Source: CAWEHQ01 sp051001995 (GTDB lineage: Bacteria > Actinomycetota > Thermoleophilia > Solirubrobacterales > Thermoleophilaceae). From it: a stretch of 12,066 bases of DNA. Positions within the stretch are counted from its first letter, which is position 1, and every line of letters starts with the position of its first letter. Location of the stretch: assembly GCA_051001995.1 (NCBI GenBank), contig JBPCMT010000193.1, forward strand, positions 1 through 12,066. Direction: 5' to 3'. The notes beneath the pieces are model-generated. The model did no database searches. It saw nothing but the letters and a program-made list of their open reading frames with translations, and was not told the origin of the DNA. Made by a program: the position numbers and the translations under genes. Shown piece after piece: positions 6,440 to 12,066 of this stretch.

Positions 6440-7785
6440 CAGGACCCGTTCCCGATCGGCGCCTCGCTGCGGCCGCGCGACTCGACGACCGGGCGATGGT
6501 CTCCCGCCACGTCCTCGCGCAGCACCGCTTCCGCGCCCAGCTCGAAGGCCTGGTGCAGCTCGGTGACGGCTCGCGCCACGTCCTCCTCGCGAACCACACA
6601 GGAGATCTTGATCGGCGAGGTGGAGATCATCTCGATGTTCACGCCGGCGTCCCCGAGCACAGAGAACGCCTTTGCCGCCACGCCGGGGTGACTCTTCATG
6701 CCGGCGCCCACGAGCGAGACCTTGCCCATGCTGGCGTCCGTCACGACGCCGCCGATCCCGAGCTCGGTCGCGAGCGCCTCGATCGCGTCCGCGGCGCCGC
6801 GGGCATCCGAGCGGGGCACCGTGAACGACATGTCGGCGCGCTCCTCCTGGCCGTCTGTCCGCGGGGCCGGCTCGTTCTGGATGATCATGTCCACGTTCAC
6901 GTTCGCCTCCGCCAGCGCGGTCATCACGCGCCCCGCGACGCCCGGCGTGTCGGGCAGGTCGGTGAGCGTCAGCCGCGCCTCGTCGGTCGAGTGCGTCACG
7001 GCGGTTATCAGCGGGCGTTCCATCGTCTCGTCCTCGGTCAGCACGAAGGTACCGGGTCGGTCGTCGAAGCTCGATCGGCAGTGGATGCGCACGCCGTGGT
7101 TGCGCGCGTACTCGACCGACCGCAGCTGGAGGACCTTGGCGCCCGAGGCGGCCATCTCGAGCATCTCCTCGAACGAAACGCGCGGGAGCTTGCGCGCGTC
7201 CGGCACAATCCGCGGGTCGGCGCTGTAGACCCCGGCCACGTCGGTGTAGATCTCGCACACGTCCGCCCCGAGCGCCGCTGCAAGTGCCACCGCGGTGGTG
7301 TCAGAGCCGCCGCGGCCGAGCGTGGTCACGTCGCGCGACGTCGAGACTCCCTGGAATCCCGCCACCAGCACGATCCGGTCCTGCTCGAGCGCTGCGCGGA
7401 TGCGGTCCGCGCGCACGTCGAGGATGCGCGCCTTCGTGTGCGAGGTGTCGGTGACGATGCCGGCCTGGGACCCGGTCAGGGACTCGGCCCCGTGTCCGAG
7501 GTCCTTGATGACCATGGCCGCGAGCGCGCACGAGATGCGCTCCCCGGTCGAGAGCAGCATGTCGAGCTCGCGGGGGTCCGGCCGCGGCGAGACCTCGCTC
7601 GCCATCGCCATCAGCTCGTTGGTCGTGGTCCCGCGCGCGGACAGCACCGCGACGACGCGGCTGCCCGCCTCCTTGGACTGGACGATCCGCTGGGCGGCGT
7701 GCTTGATGCGCTCGGCGCTGGCGACGGAGGTGCCGCCGAACTTCATCACCACGGTCTGGTGCCGCTTCGAATCGGCGTCCGGCAT
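6439..7785 (-). CDS. lysC: Aspartate kinase
   Basis: It phosphorylates aspartate with ATP, the committed step of the aspartate amino-acid family. The 448-residue protein has the kinase domain at about 11-255 (KFGGTSV at 15-21; LDMLLSTGERIS; VAGFQGVS; TLGRGGSDTTAVALAAALGA) and two ACT domains (about 265-410) that in the family bind lysine and/or threonine for feedback control. This is the monofunctional actinobacterial/Bacillus type. The ATG at 7785 gives 14 residues before MKFGG; the internal ATG at 7746 would begin right at the kinase motif and cannot be ruled out. No good Shine-Dalgarno is seen, but TATCTT lies 8 bases upstream, compatible with a very short leader. The C-terminal 30-40 residues beyond the ACT domains are polar and variable-looking. 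It is divergent from the GH3 gene. Confidence 0.95.
   Translation of the reverse strand: MPDADSKRHQTVVMKFGGTSVASAERIKHAAQRIVQSKEAGSRVVAVLSARGTTTNELMAMASEVSPRPDPRELDMLLSTGERISCALAAMVIKDLGHGAESLTGSQAGIVTDTSHTKARILDVRADRIRAALEQDRIVLVAGFQGVSTSRDVTTLGRGGSDTTAVALAAALGADVCEIYTDVAGVYSADPRIVPDARKLPRVSFEEMLEMAASGAKVLQLRSVEYARNHGVRIHCRSSFDDRPGTFVLTEDETMERPLITAVTHSTDEARLTLTDLPDTPGVAGRVMTALAEANVNVDMIIQNEPAPRTDGQEERADMSFTVPRSDARGAADAIEALATELGIGGVVTDASMGKVSLVGAGMKSHPGVAAKAFSVLGDAGVNIEMISTSPIKISCVVREEDVARAVTELHQAFELGAEAVLREDVAGDHRPVVESRGRSEAPIGNGS
7021..7035 (-). promoter_or_regulatory. Probable internal translation start for the aspartate kinase beta subunit
   Basis: Inside lysC, GAGGA (plus positions 7031-7035) is spaced 7 bases from an in-frame ATG (7023-7021) that opens METMERPLITAV-like sequence as M-E-R-P-L-I-T-A-V-T. 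In Corynebacterium and Bacillus a beta subunit made of the ACT domains starts inside lysC at the matching place. The product here would be 194 residues, ending at 6439. Confidence 0.5.
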
Positions 7786-7793
7786 GGCGGCAA

Positions 7794-7799
7794 AAGATA
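7794..7799 (-). promoter_or_regulatory. Possible -10 box of lysC
   Basis: TATCTT read on the minus strand fits TANNNT and ends 8 bases before the lysC ATG, so the mRNA would be leaderless or nearly so. No convincing -35 is present. Confidence 0.3.
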
Positions 7800-7806
7800 G
7801 CTTTCA

Positions 7807-7812
7807 TACGAT
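7807..7812 (+). promoter_or_regulatory. Possible -10 box of the GH3-like gene
   Basis: TACGAT fits TANNNT, and transcription from about 7819 would include the GGAG at 7832-7835, 7 bases before ATG 7843. The 57-bp gap would then hold two divergent promoters. The -35 is not clear. Confidence 0.3.
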
Positions 7813-7842
7813 GAAGGGCCTGGAAGCGAGCGGAGTCGCGCG

Positions 7843-9183
7843 ATGGATCGCCTAGGGCGTGCTCTCGAGGGTGCGCGGCGGGCGCTCGCACGCGCCGCCC
7901 CGCGCGTCGAGAGGACCCTCCGCGGTGCGCTCGCCACGCGCGGCGGCCGGCTTCGAGCCGCCGCTGTGGCCGCGCTGTCGGCGCTGCTGATCGTGCTCGC
8001 CCTCTCCGGGGGCGAGGACGCCCCTCAGGCGCCGACCGCGGCGCAGGGCGGGGACCGTCCGTCTCGCGCTGCTGCCCCTCGCGGGCCCGGCGTGCCGCGC
8101 GCGATCTCGGAGCTCGTCGAGGAGATGTCCACCGACCGCAAGGTCGCCCAGCTGATGCTCGTCGGCCTCGAGGGATTCGACACCGGCGACCCCGTCTTCG
8201 ACTCGCTCGAGGAGCTGGACTACGCGGGCATCGTCATCGGCGCGCGCAACTTCGTCAGCGAAGAGCAGGTCACCGCTCTGGCGGACGAAGCGTCGTCGGT
8301 GTCCGGCGATGCCGATCACACCGCGCCGTGGGTCATGGCGCCGCAGGAGGGCGGCGAGTTCAATGCCTTCGAGGGGGTCCCACCGGAGGACGCGCCGGCA
8401 CAGGTCGGCTCGACGCGCGAGGCTGCGCAGCTCGCCGAGGAGGCAGGCGAGGCGCTGCTCGACCTCGGCTTGAACGGCATCCTCGCCCCGGTGCTCGACG
8501 TCGGGCCGTCGGGCGGCGGCGCCGTTGGCGAGCGCGCCTACTCGGACGTCGCGGACCAGGTGACGGGCTACGCGATCGCCACCGTGGACGCCTACGAGGA
8601 GGTAGACATCTTCGCGGCCGCCAAGCACTTCCCCGGCCTCGGCAGCGCATCCCAGTCCACGGAGCTCGGTCCAGCCAACGTCGGCCTCACCCTGGACGAG
8701 CTGGAGGTGCGCGACCTCGTGCCCTTCCGCGCGGCAGTCGAGGCGAACGTGCCGGGCATCGTCGTCGGCCACGGGCTCTACGGGGTGGACGACTTCGTCA
8801 CGCCGGCCTCGACATCGGAGACGATCGTCACCGACGTCCTGCGCGACGACCTCGGCTTCGAGGGCGTGGCCATCGCGGACGACCTGACCGCTCCGGCGAT
8901 CACCTCCAGCTTCAGGACGACGGCGGCCGCGGTGGACGCGGTGACGGCCGGCATCGACACCGTCTACGTCTCGCAGGACGACGAGCTTCAGCGCGACGTC
9001 TTCGACGCTCTCTCGGAGGCCGTCCGCAAGAAGGTGATCACGCGCGAGCGGCTCGACGAGGCCGTGACACGGACGCTGGTGGCCAAGCACGAGGCGGGGG
9101 TGCTGGAGATCGAGGGCGGCGGCTCGGGCGAGCCGAGCGAGGACGGCGGCTCGAGCGACGGCGGCTCGGGCGGCGGCGGGTAG
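7843..9183 (+). CDS. Membrane-anchored glycoside hydrolase family 3 (NagZ-like) protein, catalytic residues altered
   Basis: The 446-residue protein has a basic N-terminus, one hydrophobic segment (about residues 38-56; signal anchor) and a low-complexity linker. A GH3 TIM-barrel domain spans about 88-425, and a Gly/Ser-rich tail closes it. Landmarks are MSTDRKVAQLMLVG, QEGG (168-171), LAPVLDV, GERAYSD, KHFPGLG (261-267) and GFEGVAIADD with Asp346, the nucleophile position of GH3. NagZ enzymes release N-acetylglucosamine from peptidoglycan fragments, using a His-Asp pair in KHFPGxGxxxxDSH. Here Ser-Thr-Glu (272-274) replaces DSH, and the Asp before QEGG is Pro167. Outward-facing location at the membrane is likely. 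It may be an inactive or altered-specificity relative, so no NagZ activity is claimed. GGAG (7832-7835) supports the ATG chosen. Confidence 0.8.
   Translation: MDRLGRALEGARRALARAAPRVERTLRGALATRGGRLRAAAVAALSALLIVLALSGGEDAPQAPTAAQGGDRPSRAAAPRGPGVPRAISELVEEMSTDRKVAQLMLVGLEGFDTGDPVFDSLEELDYAGIVIGARNFVSEEQVTALADEASSVSGDADHTAPWVMAPQEGGEFNAFEGVPPEDAPAQVGSTREAAQLAEEAGEALLDLGLNGILAPVLDVGPSGGGAVGERAYSDVADQVTGYAIATVDAYEEVDIFAAAKHFPGLGSASQSTELGPANVGLTLDELEVRDLVPFRAAVEANVPGIVVGHGLYGVDDFVTPASTSETIVTDVLRDDLGFEGVAIADDLTAPAITSSFRTTAAAVDAVTAGIDTVYVSQDDELQRDVFDALSEAVRKKVITRERLDEAVTRTLVAKHEAGVLEIEGGGSGEPSEDGGSSDGGSGGGG
9118..9168 (+). repeat. GGCGGCTCG repeats in the GH3-like gene tail
   Basis: Three exact copies of GGCGGCTCG (9118-9126, 9145-9153, 9160-9168) encode the Gly/Ser-rich end of the GH3-like protein. 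This looks like a flexible tail grown by slippage, and it sits immediately before the DUF559 remnant. Confidence 0.6.
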
Positions 9184-9351
9184 GCGGCCCGCCTCCACTT
9201 CGAGCGCGACAGGGTCCGCGACGCCGCGCTCCAGACGCTCGGGTACAAGGTCCTGCGCTTCACGCATCGGCGCATCCACGCCGAGCCCGAAGCGGTCCTC
9301 GTGACGCTGCGTTCGGTCTTTGCGAGAGTGCCCGTTACGACACACGCCTGA
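9184..9351 (+). pseudogene. C-terminal remnant of a DUF559 (Vsr-like endonuclease fold) gene
   Basis: Translating directly after the GH3-like stop, in the same frame, gives 55 residues ending at TGA 9349-9351: the stretch FERDRVRDAALQTLGYKVL is followed by RFTHRRI and a closing EPEAVLVTLRSVF helix. This is the characteristic end of DUF559 proteins, a family related to very-short-patch-repair endonucleases. The first part with the catalytic Glu/Asp (the usual EVDG segment and its histidine) is missing; the sequence before it is the GH3 low-complexity tail. There is no start codon or ribosome site for it. I read it as a decayed 5'-truncated gene. A recent fusion broken by the TAG at 9181, or a sequencing error there, is an alternative. 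It ends 16 bp from the convergent recR stop. Confidence 0.7.
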
Positions 9352-9367
9352 ACCGGCAGGTAAGCGC

Positions 9368-9967
9368 CTACAGCTCGCGCCGGCCGCGCAGCGCCCGGCC
9401 GAGCGTCATCTCGTCCGCGTACTCGAGGTCGGCGCCCACCGGCAGGCCGCTGGCCAGGCGGGTGACGGCGACGTCGGGCGCCCGTTCCCTCAGCGCGTCG
9501 GCGATGAAGAGGGCGGTGGCCTCGCCGGTCGTCGTCGCGTTGGTGGCCATGACGACCTCGCGCGTGTCGCCGTTCGCGACGCGACCGACCAGCTCGCCGA
9601 TGTGAAGGTCCTCGGGGTCCACGCCGTCGATCGGCGACAGTGCCCCGCCGAGCACGTGGTAACGGCCGTGGTACTCGTTGGTGCGCTCGATCGGGATCAC
9701 GTCGCTCGGCTCCTCGACGACGCAGATCAGGCCGGCCTCGCGACGCTCGTCCTCGCAGATCCGGCAGCGCGGGCCCACCGCCAGGTTGAAGCAGACCTCG
9801 CACAGGCCCACCGTCTCCTTGACCTCGCGGATGGCGTCGGCGAGCGCGAGCGCCTCGTCCTTGGATTGACGGAGGATGTGAAAGGCGAGCCGCTGCGCGG
9901 TGCGCTGGCCGATGCCCGGCAGGCGCGACAACTCGGTGATCAGGCGATTGACCGGGGGCGAGAACAC
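9368..9967 (-). CDS. recR: Recombination protein RecR
   Basis: RecR works with RecO (and RecF) to load RecA on single-stranded gaps. The 199-residue length is typical. The N-terminal helix-hairpin-helix region has LSRLPGIGQRTAQRLAFHIL (13-32). The zinc finger uses Cys56, Cys59, Cys68 and Cys71. A Toprim domain follows (VVEEPSDV, then NEYHGRYHVLGGALSPIDG, a RecR signature), and the ATNATTTGEATALFIAD segment completes the fold. There is no ATG at the right place; GTG 9967 gives VFSPPVNRLI at the N-terminus, matching the family's usual start. TAAGCT (plus 9976-9981, read on minus) fits a -10 box 8 bases upstream, so it may also have its own promoter besides the dnaX-ybaB transcript. It is 62 bp downstream of ybaB. 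Confidence 0.95.
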   Translation of the reverse strand: MFSPPVNRLITELSRLPGIGQRTAQRLAFHILRQSKDEALALADAIREVKETVGLCEVCFNLAVGPRCRICEDERREAGLICVVEEPSDVIPIERTNEYHGRYHVLGGALSPIDGVDPEDLHIGELVGRVANGDTREVVMATNATTTGEATALFIADALRERAPDVAVTRLASGLPVGADLEYADEMTLGRALRGRREL

Positions 9968-10029
9968 GGCGGTCGAGCTTAGACGCGGCGGCGGCCGCGA
10001 CCGGGGCGGCGACACGCCGACCGGCGACG

Positions 10030-10386
10030 CTAGGCGCCGGGCAGCCCCAACCCCCCGAGCGGTCCGCCCGGACCGGTGAGCTGATCGAGCCCGCCGCTCG
10101 CCGCGCTCATTCGCTTCGAGGCCAGCTCCTGCGCCGAGCGGATCGCCTCGTTCGTGGCCGCCAGCACCATGTCCTGGAGCAACTCGAGGTCGTCGGGGTC
10201 GACGGCCTGCGGGTCGATCACGATCTCCCTCACCTCGAGCCCGCCGCTGACCTTGACCGTGACCATCCCGCCCCCGGCGCTCGCCTCGACGACCTCGGAG
10301 TTCAGCTCCTCCTGCGCCTTCATCATGTCGGCCTGCATCTGCTGGACCTGCTTCATCATCTGGTTCATGTTGGGCTGCTTGGGCAT
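10030..10386 (-). CDS. ybaB: YbaB/EbfC family nucleoid-associated DNA-binding protein
   Basis: This small dimeric protein of 118 residues binds DNA and is nearly always encoded between dnaX and recR; its exact role is unsettled. The Met/Gln-rich N-terminal helix (NMNQMMKQVQQMQADMMKAQ) forms the pincer arm. The core contains GGGMVTVKVSGGLEVREIVIDP and the helix of the DPDDLELLQDMVLAATNEAI type, both family signatures. The Gly/Pro-rich end (from about 97) is probably disordered. AGAGGA (plus 10395-10400) sits 8 bases before the ATG, one of the better ribosome sites of the window. It starts 27 bp after the dnaX stop, consistent with one operon. Confidence 0.93.
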   Translation of the reverse strand: MPKQPNMNQMMKQVQQMQADMMKAQEELNSEVVEASAGGGMVTVKVSGGLEVREIVIDPQAVDPDDLELLQDMVLAATNEAIRSAQELASKRMSAASGGLDQLTGPGGPLGGLGLPGA

Positions 10387-10413
10387 GGTGTCGATCCTCT
10401 TGGTAGGGGCCCG

Positions 10414-12066
10414 TCAACTCGCGTCGTCGGCGCCCGGGTCGCCGACCAGCGGCTCGTCGTGGGTGGGCGGCTCGACGAACAGCTCGCGCGCGTCGAACTC
10501 CGCCTTCAGCCGCGCGAGGAGCTCCTTCTTGGAGAGGAGCACCGGTTCGGCCGCGCGCTCGCCGTTCGAGCGGCAATCGAGCTTGACGGCGTGGCCGGTG
10601 AGCGCCTTGATCGATTGCTCGATCAGCCGCGCGTTGCCCATCGCCTTCTTCTTCGAGAACTCGGCGTCGGTGGGGAAGTCGAGCACGAGGCAGTCGCCAT
10701 CCAGGCCCGATGGCTGCGCCTCGCCCAGGAGCGCGGCGACCATCGCGTTCTCCTCTCTGACGGCGTCGATCACCGCGGGCCAGAGCGTCTTCAGCCGCTC
10801 GGGATCAAGCGGCGGCGGTGGAGGGACGCTCGGCTGCGTGGCCGCCGCGGGGGCGGCGGCGACGGTGGCCCCTGCGCGGGGCGCTGTGCTCGGCTCGGGT
10901 GACGCCGAGCCGAGCGCCGGCGAGGCGGACGCGGGCGTGGCCGGCTGAACCCTGGTCGCCGGAGCCCCCGTGGCGACCGGCTCCGTGGTCGCGGGGGTCA
11001 CCCGGGAACTCGCCTCCGGCGAGGCGCCTCCGGCCGGGGTCGCCGCCGCGGCTACCGGGGCGGTGGAGGCCGCCCCGCCCCCCTGCGACGGCTCGCCCGC
11101 CGTGGCGCTCGGCGCCGCGACCCCCGCAAGACGCTCCTCCAGTTGCTCGATCCTGAACATCAGGGCCTGCAGCGACAGGTCGGCCTGCGGTTGGACCGCC
11201 TTGAGGAGCGCAAGCTCCAGGCGGATCCGCGGCTCCGAGCCGTCCTTGACCGCGCTCAGCGCCTGCCCGAGCAGGTCGATGGCGCGCAGGACCTCGCCCT
11301 GCGCCAGGCGGTCGGCCTGGGCGCCGACGCGATCGGTGTGCTCGGCCGTGACCGAGAAGGAGTCTGGAACCTCGCCGATCGTCTGCACGACGTAGACGTG
11401 GCGCAGGTGGGCGGCCAGGTCGCGCATGAACTGGGTCAGGTCGCGGCCCGAGGCCGACAGCCGCTCGACGGCGATGAGCGCCGCCTTCGGGTCGTGGTTG
11501 ACGAGCGAGTCAGCCGCCTCCAGCACGAGCTCGGCGTCGGCCACGCCGAGGATCTCCAGCACGTCGTCGAGGTTCACCGCGTTGCCGCCGTAGGTGACGA
11601 GCTGCTCGAGCGTGCCGAGCGCGTCGCGGAAGCTGCCGGTGGCCGCCCGCGCGATCATGGCCACCGCCGCGTCGGGCACCTGGATCTGCTCGTGCGTGGC
11701 CACCCGCTCGAGGACGGTCGCGACCTGCTGGAGCGAGGGTCGCTGGAAGTCGAAGCGGTGGCAGCGGTCCACGATCGTCGCCGGCACCTTGTGCGCCTCG
11801 GTCGTGGCGAGCACGAACACCACGTGCGGAGGGGGCTCCTCGAGCGTCTTGAGGAACGCGTTCCACGCGGCCGTGGTGAGCATGTGCGCCTCGTCGAGGA
11901 TGTAGACGCGGCTGCCGCCGCCCATCGGCGCCAGCACCACGTTCTCGCGCAGCTCGCGGATGTCGTCCACCGAGTTGTTCGAGGCGGCGTCCACCTCGAC
12001 CACGTCGAGGGAGGTGCCGTCGGCGATCGCGCGGCAGCCGGGATCGTCCGGCGAGAAGTCGGCGCG
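10414..12066 (-). CDS. dnaX: DNA polymerase III subunit gamma/tau, 5' end beyond window
   Basis: It is the ATPase of the clamp loader, which places the sliding clamp on primed DNA. The visible 550 residues lack the first part (Walker A and most of the zinc finger are off the edge; the cysteine in GCRAI is probably the last zinc ligand). Seen are the VDAASNNSVDDIREL motif, Walker B ILDEAHML, FLKTLEEPP, the sensor/arginine-finger region VDRCHRFDF (VDRC where SRC is usual), and the lid and collar domains. A long Ala/Pro/Thr/Ser-rich, probably disordered linker (plus about 10800-11130) follows, then a C-terminal domain of tau type. The codons run past a GTG at 12003 to the edge, so that is not the start. 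No clear frameshift site for a short gamma form is seen. Confidence 0.93.
   Translation of the reverse strand, partial: RADFSPDDPGCRAIADGTSLDVVEVDAASNNSVDDIRELRENVVLAPMGGGSRVYILDEAHMLTTAAWNAFLKTLEEPPPHVVFVLATTEAHKVPATIVDRCHRFDFQRPSLQQVATVLERVATHEQIQVPDAAVAMIARAATGSFRDALGTLEQLVTYGGNAVNLDDVLEILGVADAELVLEAADSLVNHDPKAALIAVERLSASGRDLTQFMRDLAAHLRHVYVVQTIGEVPDSFSVTAEHTDRVGAQADRLAQGEVLRAIDLLGQALSAVKDGSEPRIRLELALLKAVQPQADLSLQALMFRIEQLEERLAGVAAPSATAGEPSQGGGAASTAPVAAAATPAGGASPEASSRVTPATTEPVATGAPATRVQPATPASASPALGSASPEPSTAPRAGATVAAAPAAATQPSVPPPPPLDPERLKTLWPAVIDAVREENAMVAALLGEAQPSGLDGDCLVLDFPTDAEFSKKKAMGNARLIEQSIKALTGHAVKLDCRSNGERAAEPVLLSKKELLARLKAEFDARELFVEPPTHDEPLVGDPGADDAS

Noticed and set aside
6440..7258. 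Upstream extension of the asd frame on the minus strand (615 codons in total)
   Set aside because: This stretch lies antiparallel in frame to nothing real: it is the lysC coding sequence read in another frame; asd begins at 6439.
10640..10660. Lysine codon run in dnaX as a possible slippery site for a gamma frameshift
   Set aside because: The run reads AAG AAG AAG, not an A-AAA-AAG heptamer, and it lies near the C-terminus, where a shift would hardly shorten the protein.
10800..11130. Low-complexity, repeat-like GC-rich stretch in dnaX
   Set aside because: It codes for the Ala/Pro/Thr-rich linker common in gamma/tau proteins; no exact periodic repeat was seen.

Overview
The window is high-GC bacterial chromosome with compact, short-spaced housekeeping genes. 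Several traits point to Actinomycetota, most likely the deep-branching Thermoleophilia/Solirubrobacterales type: TANNNT-type -10 boxes placed directly before start codons, few strong Shine-Dalgarno sites, a lysC-asd pair with a probable internal lysC start, a dnaX-ybaB-recR block and a DUF559 remnant. The taxonomic placement is inference from gene content and style; no 16S or other marker is present.

Plus strand, 3-4459: the 3' end of a membrane site-2 protease with two CBS domains runs in from the left edge and is followed by a GC-rich hairpin. Next comes a three-gene succinate dehydrogenase/fumarate reductase operon: flavoprotein sdhA, iron-sulfur protein sdhB, and, in place of cytochrome b anchors, a soluble-looking HdrB-like protein with two CCG domains. 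This is the layout of the unusual 'class E' succinate:quinone reductases. SdhB also carries an extra cysteine that would turn the usual 3Fe-4S site into a 4Fe-4S site. The operon ends at a strong hairpin terminator (4476-4513).

4460-5368: a 285-bp intergenic region with the terminator and three CTAACCCT/AGGGTTAG boxes around a promoter that appears to give a leaderless mRNA. It drives a LuxR/NarL-type regulator whose receiver domain has lost its phosphorylatable aspartate.

Minus strand, 7785-5411: lysC (aspartate kinase) then asd (aspartate-semialdehyde dehydrogenase), overlapping by one base. They carry the first two steps from aspartate to lysine, diaminopimelate, threonine and methionine. 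lysC has a well-placed internal start for a regulatory beta subunit.

Plus strand, 7843-9351: divergent from lysC, a membrane-anchored glycoside hydrolase family 3 (NagZ-like) protein whose catalytic Asp-Ser-His motif is replaced. Directly after its stop, in the same frame, lies the C-terminal piece of a DUF559 endonuclease-like gene without its catalytic half.

Minus strand, 12066-9368: dnaX (clamp-loader subunit, 5' end beyond the window), ybaB/ebfC and recR form a classical DNA replication/recombination operon. I saw no RNA genes, insertion sequences, CRISPR arrays or prophage genes. Most of the window is ordinary core genome. The points of interest are the class E Sdh, the degenerate receiver with its operator-like boxes, the degenerate GH3 and the DUF559 remnant.
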